NCBI RefSeq assembly: GCF_003432075.1
Contig: NZ_QWBU01000002.1
Location: 248,001 to 312,000, forward strand
Length of the DNA stretch: 64,000 nucleotides
Direction of reading: 5' to 3'
Origin: Shinella sp. WSJ-2
GTDB lineage: Bacteria > Pseudomonadota > Alphaproteobacteria > Rhizobiales > Rhizobiaceae
Shown: positions 45,315 to 54,391 of the stretch, piece by piece
Position numbering within the stretch: position 1 is the stretch's first letter
Layout of the letters: each line of letters begins with the position of its first letter
Translations under genes and position numbers: made by a program
The notes under the pieces: model-generated
Databases searched by the model: none
The model's input: only the letters and a program-made list of their open reading frames with translations
What the model was told of the DNA's origin: nothing

Positions 45315-45922
45315 CGATCGGCAAGCGCCAATCGCAGGCCCATCAGGCCGAGCGCGGCGGCGAAGCTGCGCTGGGTCCAGACCATGATCCTCGGCCGGCT
45401 CAGCACTTGCTGGCGCAGGCCTGCGGCAAGTGCTGCGTAGAGCGCGAAGACGAGGAAGGTCAGCGCCATGAAGATGGCGCCGAGGATGAGCATGCGCGCA
45501 GTGACGTCAGGGGCCTGTGCGGGTACGAATTGCGGCAGGAAGGCCAGGAAGAACAGCGATTGCTTCGGGTTGAAGATATTGGTGAAGATGCCTTTCCGCA
45601 CGATGCGCGATGCCCGTTCCGCCGGCTGATCCGGCCCGAGATCGAGCGCGCTCGAATCCTTCAGGAGGCTCCAGGCGATGAAGATGAGATAGGCGACGCC
45701 CGCGTAGCGCAACACCTCGAAGGCGAGCGCGCTGGCATGCAGCACGGCGGCAAGGCCGACGACGCTGGCGAGGATATGCGGGATGATGCCGAGCGTGCAG
45801 CCGAAAGCGGCAAGCAGGCCGGCGCGAAAGCCACCGCTGATGCCGAGCGCCAGCGTATAGATGACGCCGGTGCCGGGCAGCAGGATGACGACGAGCGAGG
45901 TGATGAGGAATTCGGTGGTCAT
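45311..45922 (-). CDS. LysE/RhtB family amino acid exporter (third of three)
   Basis: A 203-residue polytopic inner-membrane protein. The family motif reads LLPGTGVIYTLALGISGG, i.e. PGT instead of the usual PGP, and IFTNIFNPKQSLFFLAFLPQFV is present. Starts at 45922 (MTTEF) or 45934 (MEHH) are both possible; neither has a strong ribosome site. An AraC-type regulator lies 127 bases upstream on the same strand, a common arrangement for a regulated exporter. Confidence 0.87.
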   Translation of the reverse strand: MTTEFLITSLVVILLPGTGVIYTLALGISGGFRAGLLAAFGCTLGIIPHILASVVGLAAVLHASALAFEVLRYAGVAYLIFIAWSLLKDSSALDLGPDQPAERASRIVRKGIFTNIFNPKQSLFFLAFLPQFVPAQAPDVTARMLILGAIFMALTFLVFALYAALAAGLRQQVLSRPRIMVWTQRSFAAALGLMGLRLALADR

Positions 45923-46049
45923 GTGATGTTCCATGCTGAGGAGCGTGCAGGAAACACCGGAGCGGCCAGGGTGGTCTTGAACGAAATTGCGGCCAAGCAA
46001 TTCCAGCAAAAGTGCGGAGCGGTTTTGCGTCCGGAATTGCGAAAAGTCG

Positions 46050-46850
46050 CTAGGCGAGGGCGGCGTGGTAGGCGCCGGGCGTATAGCCGTAGCGGCGGGT
46101 GAAATTGCGCGTCATATGGCTCTGGTCGGCAAAGCCTGCTTGCGCTGCGGCTTCGGCGAGCGGCGTTCCCGCCGCGATCAGCCGGCGGGCCAGCTCGGTG
46201 CGGCGCTGGATGAGATAGGCATGCGGCGTCAGCCCGGTCACGCGGGCAAAGTCGCGTACCAGCCGGAAACGGCCAAGCCCGCTTTCTTCCGCAAGGTCTT
46301 CGAGGGTGATAGTGGCCGCCGGCATGCTGTCGAGTTTTTCGCGGGCACGATCGACGCCCGAGGCGGCGATGCCGGCCCGTTTTGCCGGCTGTTCGCGCAG
46401 CACGGCCGCGAGCAGCAGGAGCAGCCGTTCCTCGTGGCCAAGCGGCGCGGCCTGTTCGTCGAGCAAGGCCGCAAGCGCCGCCGACGCCAGGGCGCCGACA
46501 CGCCTATCCGCCAGAACCGGTGCATAAAACTCCTCACGCGGCCGGCCTTCGAAAATATCCCGTGCCGCCGCCGCAACGATCTCCGGCCGGAGATACAGCA
46601 TGCGCCAGGCGCGTGGGGCATCGCCGAAAGGCACGCCATCATGCACTTCGCCGGGATTGACGGTGATCGTGTTGCCGGCCTTCGCCTCGACCCTGCCGCG
46701 CCCGCTCGCCGAGGTCTGCGCGCCGCGCTCGATCATGCCAATGCCATAGGTGTCGTGGCTGTGACGTGCGAATGTGTGGCTGCTGTCGGCGACAACGGCC
46801 TCGATGCCGTCGATGGCCGTGCGCAGGATCTGGAAGCGCCCGGCGGCCAT
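46050..46850 (-). CDS. AraC family transcriptional regulator
   Basis: A 266-residue regulator. The N-terminal cupin-like sensing domain contains FARHSHDTYGIGMIERG and VNPGEVHDG. The C-terminal double helix-turn-helix (about 165-265) contains LAEESGLGRFRLVRDFARVTGLTPHAYL and AQAGFADQSHMTRNFTRRYGYTPGAY. It sits upstream of and in line with the third LysE exporter, which it may control. The inducer is unknown. Confidence 0.9.
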   Translation of the reverse strand: MAAGRFQILRTAIDGIEAVVADSSHTFARHSHDTYGIGMIERGAQTSASGRGRVEAKAGNTITVNPGEVHDGVPFGDAPRAWRMLYLRPEIVAAAARDIFEGRPREEFYAPVLADRRVGALASAALAALLDEQAAPLGHEERLLLLLAAVLREQPAKRAGIAASGVDRAREKLDSMPAATITLEDLAEESGLGRFRLVRDFARVTGLTPHAYLIQRRTELARRLIAAGTPLAEAAAQAGFADQSHMTRNFTRRYGYTPGAYHAALA

Positions 46851-46854
46851 GCCT

Positions 46855-47259
46855 CTATTCCTGGGGTGTGCCGGGAAGGGCGGCGGTCTCGCCGAACCAG
46901 TCGGCGGCGGAGGAACACCATATCTGCCGCACCGGTTTCAGGTCCGCGCGCTGGTTGATGCTGCCCCAGCGGATGCCCCAGGTCGCTGCCGCCTCTCCCG
47001 TTCCCGTCGAGAAAAGCGGTGTGCCGCATTCGGGGCAGAAGGACAGCAGGCGTGGGCGGCCGCTTCCGGCGATCTTGGTGTAGATTTTCGGCTGATTTCC
47101 GGTCAGGCGCACGGCCTCGCGCGCGGCACGTACGGTGACGCGATAGGGCGAACCGGTCAGCCGCTGGCAATCCGTGCAATGACAGATCATGACCGCATCG
47201 GGATCGATCTCGGCCTCATAGGTCACGAAGCCACAATGGCATTGCCCGTCGATGCGCAT
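46855..47259 (-). CDS. GFA (glutathione-dependent formaldehyde-activating) family protein
   Basis: A 134-residue zinc protein of the Mss4-like fold. The metal-binding cysteines are CHC (7-9), CHCTDC (26-31) and CPECG (75-79). GFA relatives may assist S-hydroxymethylglutathione formation, but most members have no proven activity. The ATG at 47259 has GGAAGGA upstream; an in-frame TTG at 47265 is less likely. It starts 5 bases upstream of the AraC gene stretch on the same strand. Confidence 0.88.
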   Translation of the reverse strand: MRIDGQCHCGFVTYEAEIDPDAVMICHCTDCQRLTGSPYRVTVRAAREAVRLTGNQPKIYTKIAGSGRPRLLSFCPECGTPLFSTGTGEAAATWGIRWGSINQRADLKPVRQIWCSSAADWFGETAALPGTPQE

Positions 47260-47314
47260 GAACAATCCTTCCGCCGTGCGATACGGCGGAAGGATAGAGT
47301 TTCACAGGCAGGCG

Positions 47315-48226
47315 TCAATGCGCTGGCTTGATGAAGGTGCCGTTGCGCAGTTCGCGCATGGCCTGTTCCAGCTCGGCCTGCGTGTTCATCACGATCGGGC
47401 CATGCCAGGCGACGGGCTCCTGGATCGGCTTGCCGGAGACGAGCAGGAAGCGGATGCCCTTTTCGCCGGCCTGCACCGTCACCTCGTCGCCGGTGTCGAA
47501 CACGACCAGCGTGCGGTTGCCTGAGAGGTCGCGGATGTTTAGCTCCTCGCCCTGGAATTCCTTCTCCACCTTCACGCCAAACGGTTTCGACGCATCGCGG
47601 AACGTGCCCGAGCCGGCGAAGATATAGGCGAAGGCCGAGCGGTAGGTATCGACCGGCAGGCGCTTGGTCTGACCCGGCGGCACGGAGATGTCGAGATAGA
47701 CAGGCTCGGCGGCGATGCCATCGACCGGGCCGGTCTTGCCCCAGAAACTGCCGGCGATGATACGAGCCACCGTTCCGTCGTCATCGACGACGACGGGGAT
47801 ATCGCCGGACTTGATATCCTGGTAGCGCGGCGCGGTCATCTTCAGCGACGAGGGCAGGTTGGCCCAGAGCTGGAAGCCGTGCATCTTGCCGGCGAAATCG
47901 CCGCGCGGCATTTCCTGGTGCAGGATACCGCTGCCGGCGGTCATCCACTGCACGTCGCCGGCACCCATCACGCCGTGATTGCCGAGGCTGTCGCCATGTT
48001 CGACGGAGCCGGCGAGCACATAGGTGATGGTCTCGATGCCGCGATGCGGATGCCAGGGGAAGCCGCGAATGTAATCCTGCGGGTCGTCGTTGCGGAAATC
48101 GTCCATCATCAGGAAGGGATCGGTCATGGACGGATCGCCGAAGCCGAAGACGCGGTGCAGCTTCACGCCGGCGCCTTCCATGGCGGGGCGGGCGATGCTT
48201 TCGTGTTTGATGGGGCGTATGGACAT
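47315..48226 (-). CDS. Pirin family protein
   Basis: A 303-residue bicupin. The N-terminal cupin holds the metal site His59, His61 (FPWHPHRG), His103 and Glu105 (GILHQE), the set seen in pirins with quercetinase activity. The C-terminal cupin lacks it. Bacterial pirins act as redox-sensitive iron proteins or flavonoid dioxygenases. The ATG has AAAGGA upstream. It is a single gene, 55 bases upstream of the GFA gene. Confidence 0.93.
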   Translation of the reverse strand: MSIRPIKHESIARPAMEGAGVKLHRVFGFGDPSMTDPFLMMDDFRNDDPQDYIRGFPWHPHRGIETITYVLAGSVEHGDSLGNHGVMGAGDVQWMTAGSGILHQEMPRGDFAGKMHGFQLWANLPSSLKMTAPRYQDIKSGDIPVVVDDDGTVARIIAGSFWGKTGPVDGIAAEPVYLDISVPPGQTKRLPVDTYRSAFAYIFAGSGTFRDASKPFGVKVEKEFQGEELNIRDLSGNRTLVVFDTGDEVTVQAGEKGIRFLLVSGKPIQEPVAWHGPIVMNTQAELEQAMRELRNGTFIKPAH

Positions 48227-48498
48227 CGGAAGTCCTTTCGTTTGGAGTGCTGGAGCCCTTATACGCCCAGCCCATCGTTCACGAAATCTGGCCGCCGCAG
48301 AACGGACTGTTCACAAAATCCTGTTTCACCAGAAACTGCCGCGCGCGCTGCCCGCCGTCAGAATGACACGCATGGTCTCGCCCCGTTTACATTCGTTAAC
48401 GCATTTTTACCCATTTGCGTTGAAAATCCGGGCAGTGCCATGGTTAATGCGTCGTATCTCACACCGGTTCGCGCCGGTCCAAACAAGCGGGAAGTGTC
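48227..48498. other. Divergent intergenic region between pirin and amidotransferase genes
   Basis: No gene is supported in these 272 bases. It contains GTTAAC near 48396 and an ATGGTTAA (48440-48447), whose complement TTAACCAT is a perfect CtrA half-site, 52 bases before the amidotransferase start. Near its right end ACCGG-TTCGCG-CCGGT forms a small hairpin. The role of these elements is unproven. Confidence 0.35.
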
Positions 48499-49320
48499 AT
48501 GTGCCGTTGGGCAGCCTATCGCGGAGAGCCGCTTTTCCTTGAGGAACTGGTGTCCTCGCCCGCGCACTCGCTGATCGAGCAATCCCACTGCGCCACCCGC
48601 GCCAAGACGGCCACCAATGGCGACGGTTTCGGCATTGCCTGGTATGGCGAGCGCCCGGAGCCCGGCCGCTACCGCGATATCCTGCCCGCCTGGTCGGACT
48701 GCAACCTCAGGAGCATTGCAAGCCAGGTCCGCTCGCCGCTCTTCCTCGCCCATGTGCGCGCGGCGACCGGCGGCGGCACGCGGCGCGACAATTGCCATCC
48801 CTTCGTCAACGGCATCTGGTCCTTCATGCACAATGGCCAGATCGCCGATTTCGAGCATCTGCGCCGGCCGCTCGAAACCATGCTCGACAACGACCTCTAC
48901 CACGCCCGCACCGGCTCGACGGATTCAGAGCTGCTGTTCCTGCTGGCGCTGCAATTCGGCCTGGCGCGCGATCCGCTAGGCGCCATGGCCGAGACCATCG
49001 CCTTCGTCGAGCGCCTCGCTGCCCATCTCGATCGCCAAGTTCTGGTGAGGTTCACCGCCGCCTTCACGGATGGCAAGCAGCTCTATGCCGTGCGCTATGC
49101 GACGGATTACAAGGCCCCGACGCTCTATGCCGCGCCGATGGGCGAGACGGGCGGCTATTGCCTCGTTTCCGAACCCTTGAACGACGATACGGAAGCCTGG
49201 GTGGAAATCCCCGACGGCAGCGCCGTCGTTCTCGGCGAAAACGGCGTGGACGTGCGCATCTTCTCGCCCGCCGGCCGTCCGGCCAGCGCCATGGAAGCGA
49301 AGCTCAGCCTCGTCAAGTAA
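48499..49320 (+). CDS. Class II glutamine amidotransferase family protein
   Basis: A 273-residue Ntn-type amidotransferase. After removal of Met1, Cys2 (MCRWAAYRG) is the catalytic nucleophile. NGDGFGIAWYG, LAHVRAATGG and WSFMHNGQI are the conserved glutaminase motifs, as in GATase_4/YafJ and EgtC proteins. No synthetase domain is attached, so it may act with a separate partner or as a simple amidohydrolase. EgtC in ergothioneine synthesis is one relative, but no egt genes lie nearby. It ends overlapping convergent coaBC by eight bases. Confidence 0.88.
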   Translation: MCRWAAYRGEPLFLEELVSSPAHSLIEQSHCATRAKTATNGDGFGIAWYGERPEPGRYRDILPAWSDCNLRSIASQVRSPLFLAHVRAATGGGTRRDNCHPFVNGIWSFMHNGQIADFEHLRRPLETMLDNDLYHARTGSTDSELLFLLALQFGLARDPLGAMAETIAFVERLAAHLDRQVLVRFTAAFTDGKQLYAVRYATDYKAPTLYAAPMGETGGYCLVSEPLNDDTEAWVEIPDGSAVVLGENGVDVRIFSPAGRPASAMEAKLSLVK

Positions 49321-50518
49321 GCCGGTGGGCGATCCAGCCGGCGAGGCGATCCGCCACGTCGTCCTTGGAGAGGTCCGGCCATGCCTCGATTCCGTCGCTG
49401 GTTATCAGCTTCACGCTGTTGCGCGTCCCGCCCATGATGCCGGTTTCCGGCGAGACGTCATTGGCGATGATCAGGTCCGCACCCTTCTTCTGAAGCTTGA
49501 TGCGGCCGTTGCTCTCCACGTCCTGCGTTTCCGCGGCAAAGCCGACGACGACCGTCGGGCGCTTGTCGCTGTGGCCGACGGTCTTCAGGATATCCGGATT
49601 TTCCGTCAGCATCAGCGGCGGCGGGCCTTCGCCCGGCTGCTTCTTGATCTTCTCGCTGTTCGGTGTCGCCACGCGCCAGTCGGCCACGGCCGCAACCATC
49701 ACGGCGATATCGGCGGGCAGCCTTGCCAGCACGGCGTCCAGCATCTCGGCCGCCTGCTCGACATGGACGACCTTCACACCCTTGGGATCGGGAATCGTGA
49801 CGGGACCGGACACGAGCGTCACATCCGCACCGAGCCGCGCGAGAGCTTCGGCAATGGCATGGCCCTGCCGGCCGGAGGAGCGGTTGGCGATGTAGCGCAC
49901 GGGGTCGATCGGCTCATGGGTCGGGCCCGACGTCACCAAGGCCGTGCGGCCGGCCAGCGGCTTTGTGCCATCATCGAGCAGGCGCTCTACCGCTGCGACG
50001 ATCTCCATCGGCTCGGCCATGCGCCCGAAGCCGGCTTCGCCGCTTTCCGCCATCTCGCCGGCATTGGGGCCGACGAAGGCGATGCCATCCTTGCGCAGCG
50101 TCTCGACATTGCGGCCGGTCGCGGCGTGCGCCCACATTTTCGGGTTCATGGCCGGCGCCACTAGCACCGGACGATCGGTGGCGAGCAGCACGGTCGAGGC
50201 CAGGTCGTCGGCAAGGCCGTTCGCCATCTTGGCCATGAGGTCGGCGGTGGCGGGCGCGACGACGATCAGGTCGCAATCACGCGCCAGCCGGATATGCCCG
50301 ACATCCTGTTCGTCCTCGCGGGAAAACAGCTCCGTATAGACATGGCCCGACGACAGCGCGCCGACGGCCAGCGGCGTCACGAACTGCTGCGCCCCCGCCG
50401 TCATGACCGGCCGCACCTCCGCGCCGCGCTCGCGCAGGCGACGGATGAGATCGAGGCTCTTATAGGCGGCGATGCCGCCCGACATGACGAGAAGAATGCG
50501 TTTTCCTGCAAGCGGCAT
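49313..50518 (-). CDS. coaBC: Bifunctional phosphopantothenoylcysteine decarboxylase / phosphopantothenate--cysteine ligase
   Basis: A 401-residue enzyme of coenzyme A synthesis. The N-terminal CoaC flavoprotein domain contains LLVMSGGIAAYKSLDLIRRL and APAMNPKMW, with catalytic His and Asn. The C-terminal CoaB ligase contains LVTSGPTHEPIDPVRYIANRSSG (split by a strand) and VMVAAVADWR. The ATG at 50518 starts the usual PLAGKRILL; the frame is open to 50569. Confidence 0.96.
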   Translation of the reverse strand: MPLAGKRILLVMSGGIAAYKSLDLIRRLRERGAEVRPVMTAGAQQFVTPLAVGALSSGHVYTELFSREDEQDVGHIRLARDCDLIVVAPATADLMAKMANGLADDLASTVLLATDRPVLVAPAMNPKMWAHAATGRNVETLRKDGIAFVGPNAGEMAESGEAGFGRMAEPMEIVAAVERLLDDGTKPLAGRTALVTSGPTHEPIDPVRYIANRSSGRQGHAIAEALARLGADVTLVSGPVTIPDPKGVKVVHVEQAAEMLDAVLARLPADIAVMVAAVADWRVATPNSEKIKKQPGEGPPPLMLTENPDILKTVGHSDKRPTVVVGFAAETQDVESNGRIKLQKKGADLIIANDVSPETGIMGGTRNSVKLITSDGIEAWPDLSKDDVADRLAGWIAHRLT

Positions 50519-50622
50519 GGCAAGTCCCGGACTCAAGAGGCGCAAGTCCGCCCTGGAGAGGACGGTCACCCCGTCCTACCCCGTTGCCGCGGCATTTCCA
50601 AGCCTTGGCCGGCGCGGATGCC

Positions 50623-50850
50623 TTAGTGGCAGACCTTCACCTTCTTGATGATGAGGTTGCCGTAATAGTCGTATTTCTTGACCTTCTTCCAGAAACACTT
50701 CGGCTTGTGCCCGTAGTAATGGGTCACGAATTCGACGGTGCCGCCGGTCTGAAGACTCGATCCGTCCGGCATCCTGCCGGCAAATGCGGGTGCGGCGAGG
50801 CTGCTGAACGACAAGGCGGCAACGGCGAATAAAAGCGTGATCTTGCGCAT
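50623..50850 (-). CDS. Small secreted basic protein, unknown function
   Basis: A 75-residue product with a clear signal peptide (1-24, cleavage after AFA). The mature part of about 50 residues is rich in Lys and Tyr, with KCFWKKVKKYDYYGN and a terminal KKVKVCH, giving two cysteines that could form one disulfide. The ATG at 50850 has AGGGGAG upstream. It has no partner gene and no recognised family; similar short secreted proteins are frequent in rhizobial genomes. Confidence 0.7.
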   Translation of the reverse strand: MRKITLLFAVAALSFSSLAAPAFAGRMPDGSSLQTGGTVEFVTHYYGHKPKCFWKKVKKYDYYGNLIIKKVKVCH

Positions 50851-50986
50851 GGGACGGCTCCCCTTTTGGCCCTTGGAGAATACGGTCTTGCACTGCAATG
50901 CGCCGGTTGTTCCGGCCTTGCTAAAGTAACACCTTCACATGTTGCCGCAAGCCGCAGCTGTGGGCCAAGACGGGGTGGTTCCCCGC

Positions 50987-51790
50987 TCAGGCGCCCTCGT
51001 CTGGAATATTGAGCACATGACCGCACGCCTTGCAGTGCACGGCATCGGCATCATGGCGCGACAGGCCGCATTGCGGGCAGGGGAAGGTCACCTTGTAAGG
51101 CCGGACGATCGCCTGGGCGAGGCGTACGAAAAGCGAGATGCCGACGATCATCGTGATGATCGAGGTGAGTTTTCCCAGCGTGCCGGGCAGCGTGATGTCG
51201 CCGAAGCCGGTCGTCGTGACCGTCGCGACGGAGAAATAGAGCGCATCAACGAAGCCCGCGAAACCATCGGCGCCGTAGAAGAAGTTGCTGTAAACGAAGC
51301 CGGTGACGAGGAAGAGGAAGACGAGGAAATTGACGCAGGCCTGGATGACGTCTTCCAGATAACCATAGCCGATGCGGCGTAAAAGCACCGTCACGAGCTT
51401 GCTCTGGCTGATTGCCCAGATGCGCAGCACGCGCAGGAATGCGAAGTTATGCAACTGGTTTGGAAATAGAAGCGTGCCGAGAATGACGATGTCCACCCAG
51501 GTCATCGGCCGCAGCAGCCAATAGCGCAGGTTCGGAGCAATCAGCGCCCGCGCAGCAAGCTCGAAGGCGATGACCGCCGCAATCGCATAGTCGATGATGA
51601 CGTAGGCCGAACCGGTGCGCAGATAGGGCCCGGCGATGAAGAAGACGAGCACCGCGATGTCGATGAACAGCATCGCCAGCTGAAATCGCACTGCCTCCCG
51701 GTCCCGCCCGAAATAAAGCCCGCGCAATTGCCGCCGCGCCCGTTCGAGAAAGGGTCGCGGTTCGGTCACGCTCAGCGGTTCGTCAGTCAT
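50987..51790 (-). CDS. Voltage-gated-like potassium channel subunit with C-terminal zinc ribbon
   Basis: A 267-residue inner-membrane ion channel. Predicted helices at about 38-55, 65-84, 97-110 and 117-133 resemble S1-S4, with few S4 arginines, followed by the pore helices S5 and S6. The selectivity filter is TTTGFGD (192-198). Unusually, the tail carries two CxxC pairs (Cys238, Cys241, Cys253, Cys256) forming a zinc ribbon in the cytoplasm. The ATG at 51790 is used; the frame is open to 51901. It lies 37 bases downstream of ubiB on the same strand. Confidence 0.85.
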   Translation of the reverse strand: MTDEPLSVTEPRPFLERARRQLRGLYFGRDREAVRFQLAMLFIDIAVLVFFIAGPYLRTGSAYVIIDYAIAAVIAFELAARALIAPNLRYWLLRPMTWVDIVILGTLLFPNQLHNFAFLRVLRIWAISQSKLVTVLLRRIGYGYLEDVIQACVNFLVFLFLVTGFVYSNFFYGADGFAGFVDALYFSVATVTTTGFGDITLPGTLGKLTSIITMIVGISLFVRLAQAIVRPYKVTFPCPQCGLSRHDADAVHCKACGHVLNIPDEGA

Positions 51791-51827
51791 GACGGAAAGA
51801 CTAGCGCCAGGCTGGCGCCGGTCAAGC

Positions 51828-53402
51828 TCAGCCGAGCGTCCAGGCGATATAGACGAGCGTTGCGGCAATGACCCAGAGCGCGATGCGCCCCGAACGGCCA
51901 TGACGGGCCTCCGAGCGGCCGATCGCTTCAGCGGTCTCGGCGTCGAAACGCAGGCCTTTTTCGGCCATCGAGGTCAGGTCCTGCGAGAGCTTTTCGGCCT
52001 TGGCGGCGATCTCGGGGGCGGCTTCGGCGAGGCGGAGGGCGGCGTGGGCGGCGTCGCGCAGGTCGGTCAGCAGGCGCTTGGGGCCGAGATTGTCGCGGAT
52101 CCAGTCGCCGACGACGCCTTCGGAGGCCTTCCACATGTTGAAGCGGGGGTTCAGCGTGCGCGACACGCCTTCCACCACGACCATGGTCTTCTGCAGCATG
52201 ACGAGCTCGGTGCGGGTCTCCATGTCGAAGAGTTCCGTCACCTCGAAGAGTAGGGTGAGCAGTTTTGCCATCGAGATCGTCTCGGCCGGCTGGCCATGGA
52301 TCGGCTCGCCGATCGCGCGGATCGCTTGGGCGAAGCTTGCCGTGTCGTGGTATGAGGGTACGTAACCAGCTTCGAAATGCACATCGGCGACGCGCTGGTA
52401 GTCGCGGGTGATGAAGCCGTAAAGGATTTCGGCGAGGAAGCGGCGCTCCTTCTTGCCGAGCCGCCCGACGATGCCCATGTCGACCGCGACGATGACGCCC
52501 TGCGGATCGACGAACAGGTTGCCCTGGTGCATGTCGGCATGGAAGAAGCCATCGCGCAGCGTATGGCGCAGGAAAGACTGGATCAGCGTATTGGCGAGTT
52601 TGTTGAGATCGTGGCCGGCGGCGCGCAGGCCATCGACATCCGACATCTTGATGCCGTCGATCCATTCCATTGTGACGACGTCACGTCCGGTGCGCTCCCA
52701 GTCGACATCAGGCACGCGGAAGCCGGGATCGTCCTTGGTGTTCTCGCCGAGTTCGGAAAGGGCTGCCGCCTCAAGGCGCAGGTCCATCTCGATCTTGGTC
52801 GTCTGTTCCAGCGTGCGCGTCACCTCGACGGGTTTCAGCCGGCGCGTGTTGGGCAGGATCTTTTCCTGAAGGCGGGCGGCCGCATACATGGCCTCGAGGT
52901 CATGTGTGAAACGCTGGCGCACGCCGGGGCGGATGACCTTCACCGCCACCTTGCGCTCGCCATTGGCATCGCGCACCGTCGCGGGATGGACCTGGGCGAT
53001 GGAGGCGGCGGCGACGGGATCGCCGAAATCCACATAGAGATCGTCGAGCGTGCGGCCGAGCGAACCCTCGACCGTGGCGACGGCCGCTTCCCGCGGGAAG
53101 GTGGCCATTCGGTCCTGCAAAGCGGAAAGCTCCACCGCGATCTCGGCGCCGACGACGTCGGGACGTGTCGCCAGGAACTGACCCATCTTCACATAGGAGG
53201 GGCCGAGGCGCTCGATGGCGCGGGCCAGCCGGTCACCGCGGTCTTCGCGCGAGGCCTTGCGGCGCTCCAGCAGGCCGGCAAAGGCATGGGCGGTGCGGGC
53301 AAGAGGCGGCATGCCCTCTGTCGGCAGCGCCGAGACGACGCCCTCACGAACGAGAACCCAGCCCACGCGGGCAAGGCGGAGATAGGCGCCGATGACACTC
53401 AT
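51828..53402 (-). CDS. ubiB: 2-Polyprenylphenol hydroxylase accessory kinase-like protein UbiB
   Basis: A 524-residue ABC1/ADCK-type protein-kinase-like ATPase needed for ubiquinone synthesis. The family KxGQ motif is YVKMGQFLATRPD, AVKVIRPG holds the nucleotide-binding Lys, and HADMHQGNLFVDPQG with AVDMGIVGRL is the catalytic loop and metal site. A C-terminal hydrophobic anchor (about 505-522) is present. It lies 37 bases after ubiE on the same strand. Confidence 0.96.
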   Translation of the reverse strand: MSVIGAYLRLARVGWVLVREGVVSALPTEGMPPLARTAHAFAGLLERRKASREDRGDRLARAIERLGPSYVKMGQFLATRPDVVGAEIAVELSALQDRMATFPREAAVATVEGSLGRTLDDLYVDFGDPVAAASIAQVHPATVRDANGERKVAVKVIRPGVRQRFTHDLEAMYAAARLQEKILPNTRRLKPVEVTRTLEQTTKIEMDLRLEAAALSELGENTKDDPGFRVPDVDWERTGRDVVTMEWIDGIKMSDVDGLRAAGHDLNKLANTLIQSFLRHTLRDGFFHADMHQGNLFVDPQGVIVAVDMGIVGRLGKKERRFLAEILYGFITRDYQRVADVHFEAGYVPSYHDTASFAQAIRAIGEPIHGQPAETISMAKLLTLLFEVTELFDMETRTELVMLQKTMVVVEGVSRTLNPRFNMWKASEGVVGDWIRDNLGPKRLLTDLRDAAHAALRLAEAAPEIAAKAEKLSQDLTSMAEKGLRFDAETAEAIGRSEARHGRSGRIALWVIAATLVYIAWTLG

Positions 53403-53439
53403 GCGGAACGATGCTGTCTGGAGGAAAAGCGGGCCATGC

Positions 53440-54216
53440 TCACAGCTTCCAGCCCGAATGCAGCGCGGCGATGCCGCCCGTGTAATTGGTGTAGGTCACG
53501 CGCGAAAAGCCGGCGGTACGGATCATCGCGGCGAAATCTTCCTGGTTGGGAAATTTACGGATCGATTCCACCAGATACTGATAGGGCTCGGCATCGCCGG
53601 TGATCATCTTGCCGAATTGCGGGATAGCGTTGAACGACCAGGCATCATAGATCTTGTCGAGCAGCGGCATTTCCACTTCGGAGAATTCCAGCACCAGCAG
53701 GCGGCCGCCGCGCTTCAGCACCCGGTAGGCCTCTGACAGCGCCACATCGATGCGCGGCACGTTGCGGATGCCGAAGGCGATCGTATAGGCGTCGAAACTG
53801 TTCGCCTCAAAGGGCAGGTCCTCGGCATTGGCCTCGACGAAGTCGAGATTGGCGGACAGGCCCTTCTTCGCCGCCCGGTCGGCGCCGACCGCCAGCATCG
53901 AGCCGTTGATGTCGAGCACCGTCGAATGCGCCAGGCGATCGGAGGCCTCAATGATGCGGAAGGCGATGTCGCCGGTGCCGCCGGCAACGTCGAGCGTCCT
54001 GTAGGACGCATCCTTGCGCGGATTGAGGCTTGATATCATCGCGTCCTTCCAGGCCCGGTGCAGGCCCGCAGACATCACGTCGTTCATGATGTCGTAGCGC
54101 TTGGCGACCTTGTGGAACACGTCGTTGACGAGCGCCTGCTTCTCGCCTTCGCGAACCTCGCGAAAACCGTAGGAGGTTTCCATGCCGCCGTCTGCGGAGG
54201 TGCGCTGTTCCGTCAT
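53440..54216 (-). CDS. ubiE: Demethylmenaquinone/2-methoxy-6-polyprenyl-1,4-benzoquinol methyltransferase
   Basis: A 258-residue SAM-dependent C-methyltransferase of ubiquinone synthesis. The SAM loop is [14 protein letters not shown]; the two UbiE signatures are [18 protein letters not shown] and [16 protein letters not shown]. The ATG at 54216 with GGAG upstream matches family starts; an ATG at 54219 and the frame to 54354 are alternatives. ubiE-ubiB adjacency is usual. The gene is divergent from mutM. Confidence 0.96.
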   Translation of the reverse strand: MTEQRTSADGGMETSYGFREVREGEKQALVNDVFHKVAKRYDIMNDVMSAGLHRAWKDAMISSLNPRKDASYRTLDVAGGTGDIAFRIIEASDRLAHSTVLDINGSMLAVGADRAAKKGLSANLDFVEANAEDLPFEANSFDAYTIAFGIRNVPRIDVALSEAYRVLKRGGRLLVLEFSEVEMPLLDKIYDAWSFNAIPQFGKMITGDAEPYQYLVESIRKFPNQEDFAAMIRTAGFSRVTYTNYTGGIAALHSGWKL

Positions 54217-54391
54217 CATCGTCTCCATGGGCCGGTCTGTCGCAGCCATATCGCCACTTAGACCATAGCGATTTGGCTTTGGCCGCGTTATCTGAACGCT
54301 TCGCCGGGTATATAGGGCATAGATTGCCGAGAGGGAAATGCCGGAGCGCGGCAAATGCGCCTAAGGTTAAATCCCGTTCAAGGAGACGAAC

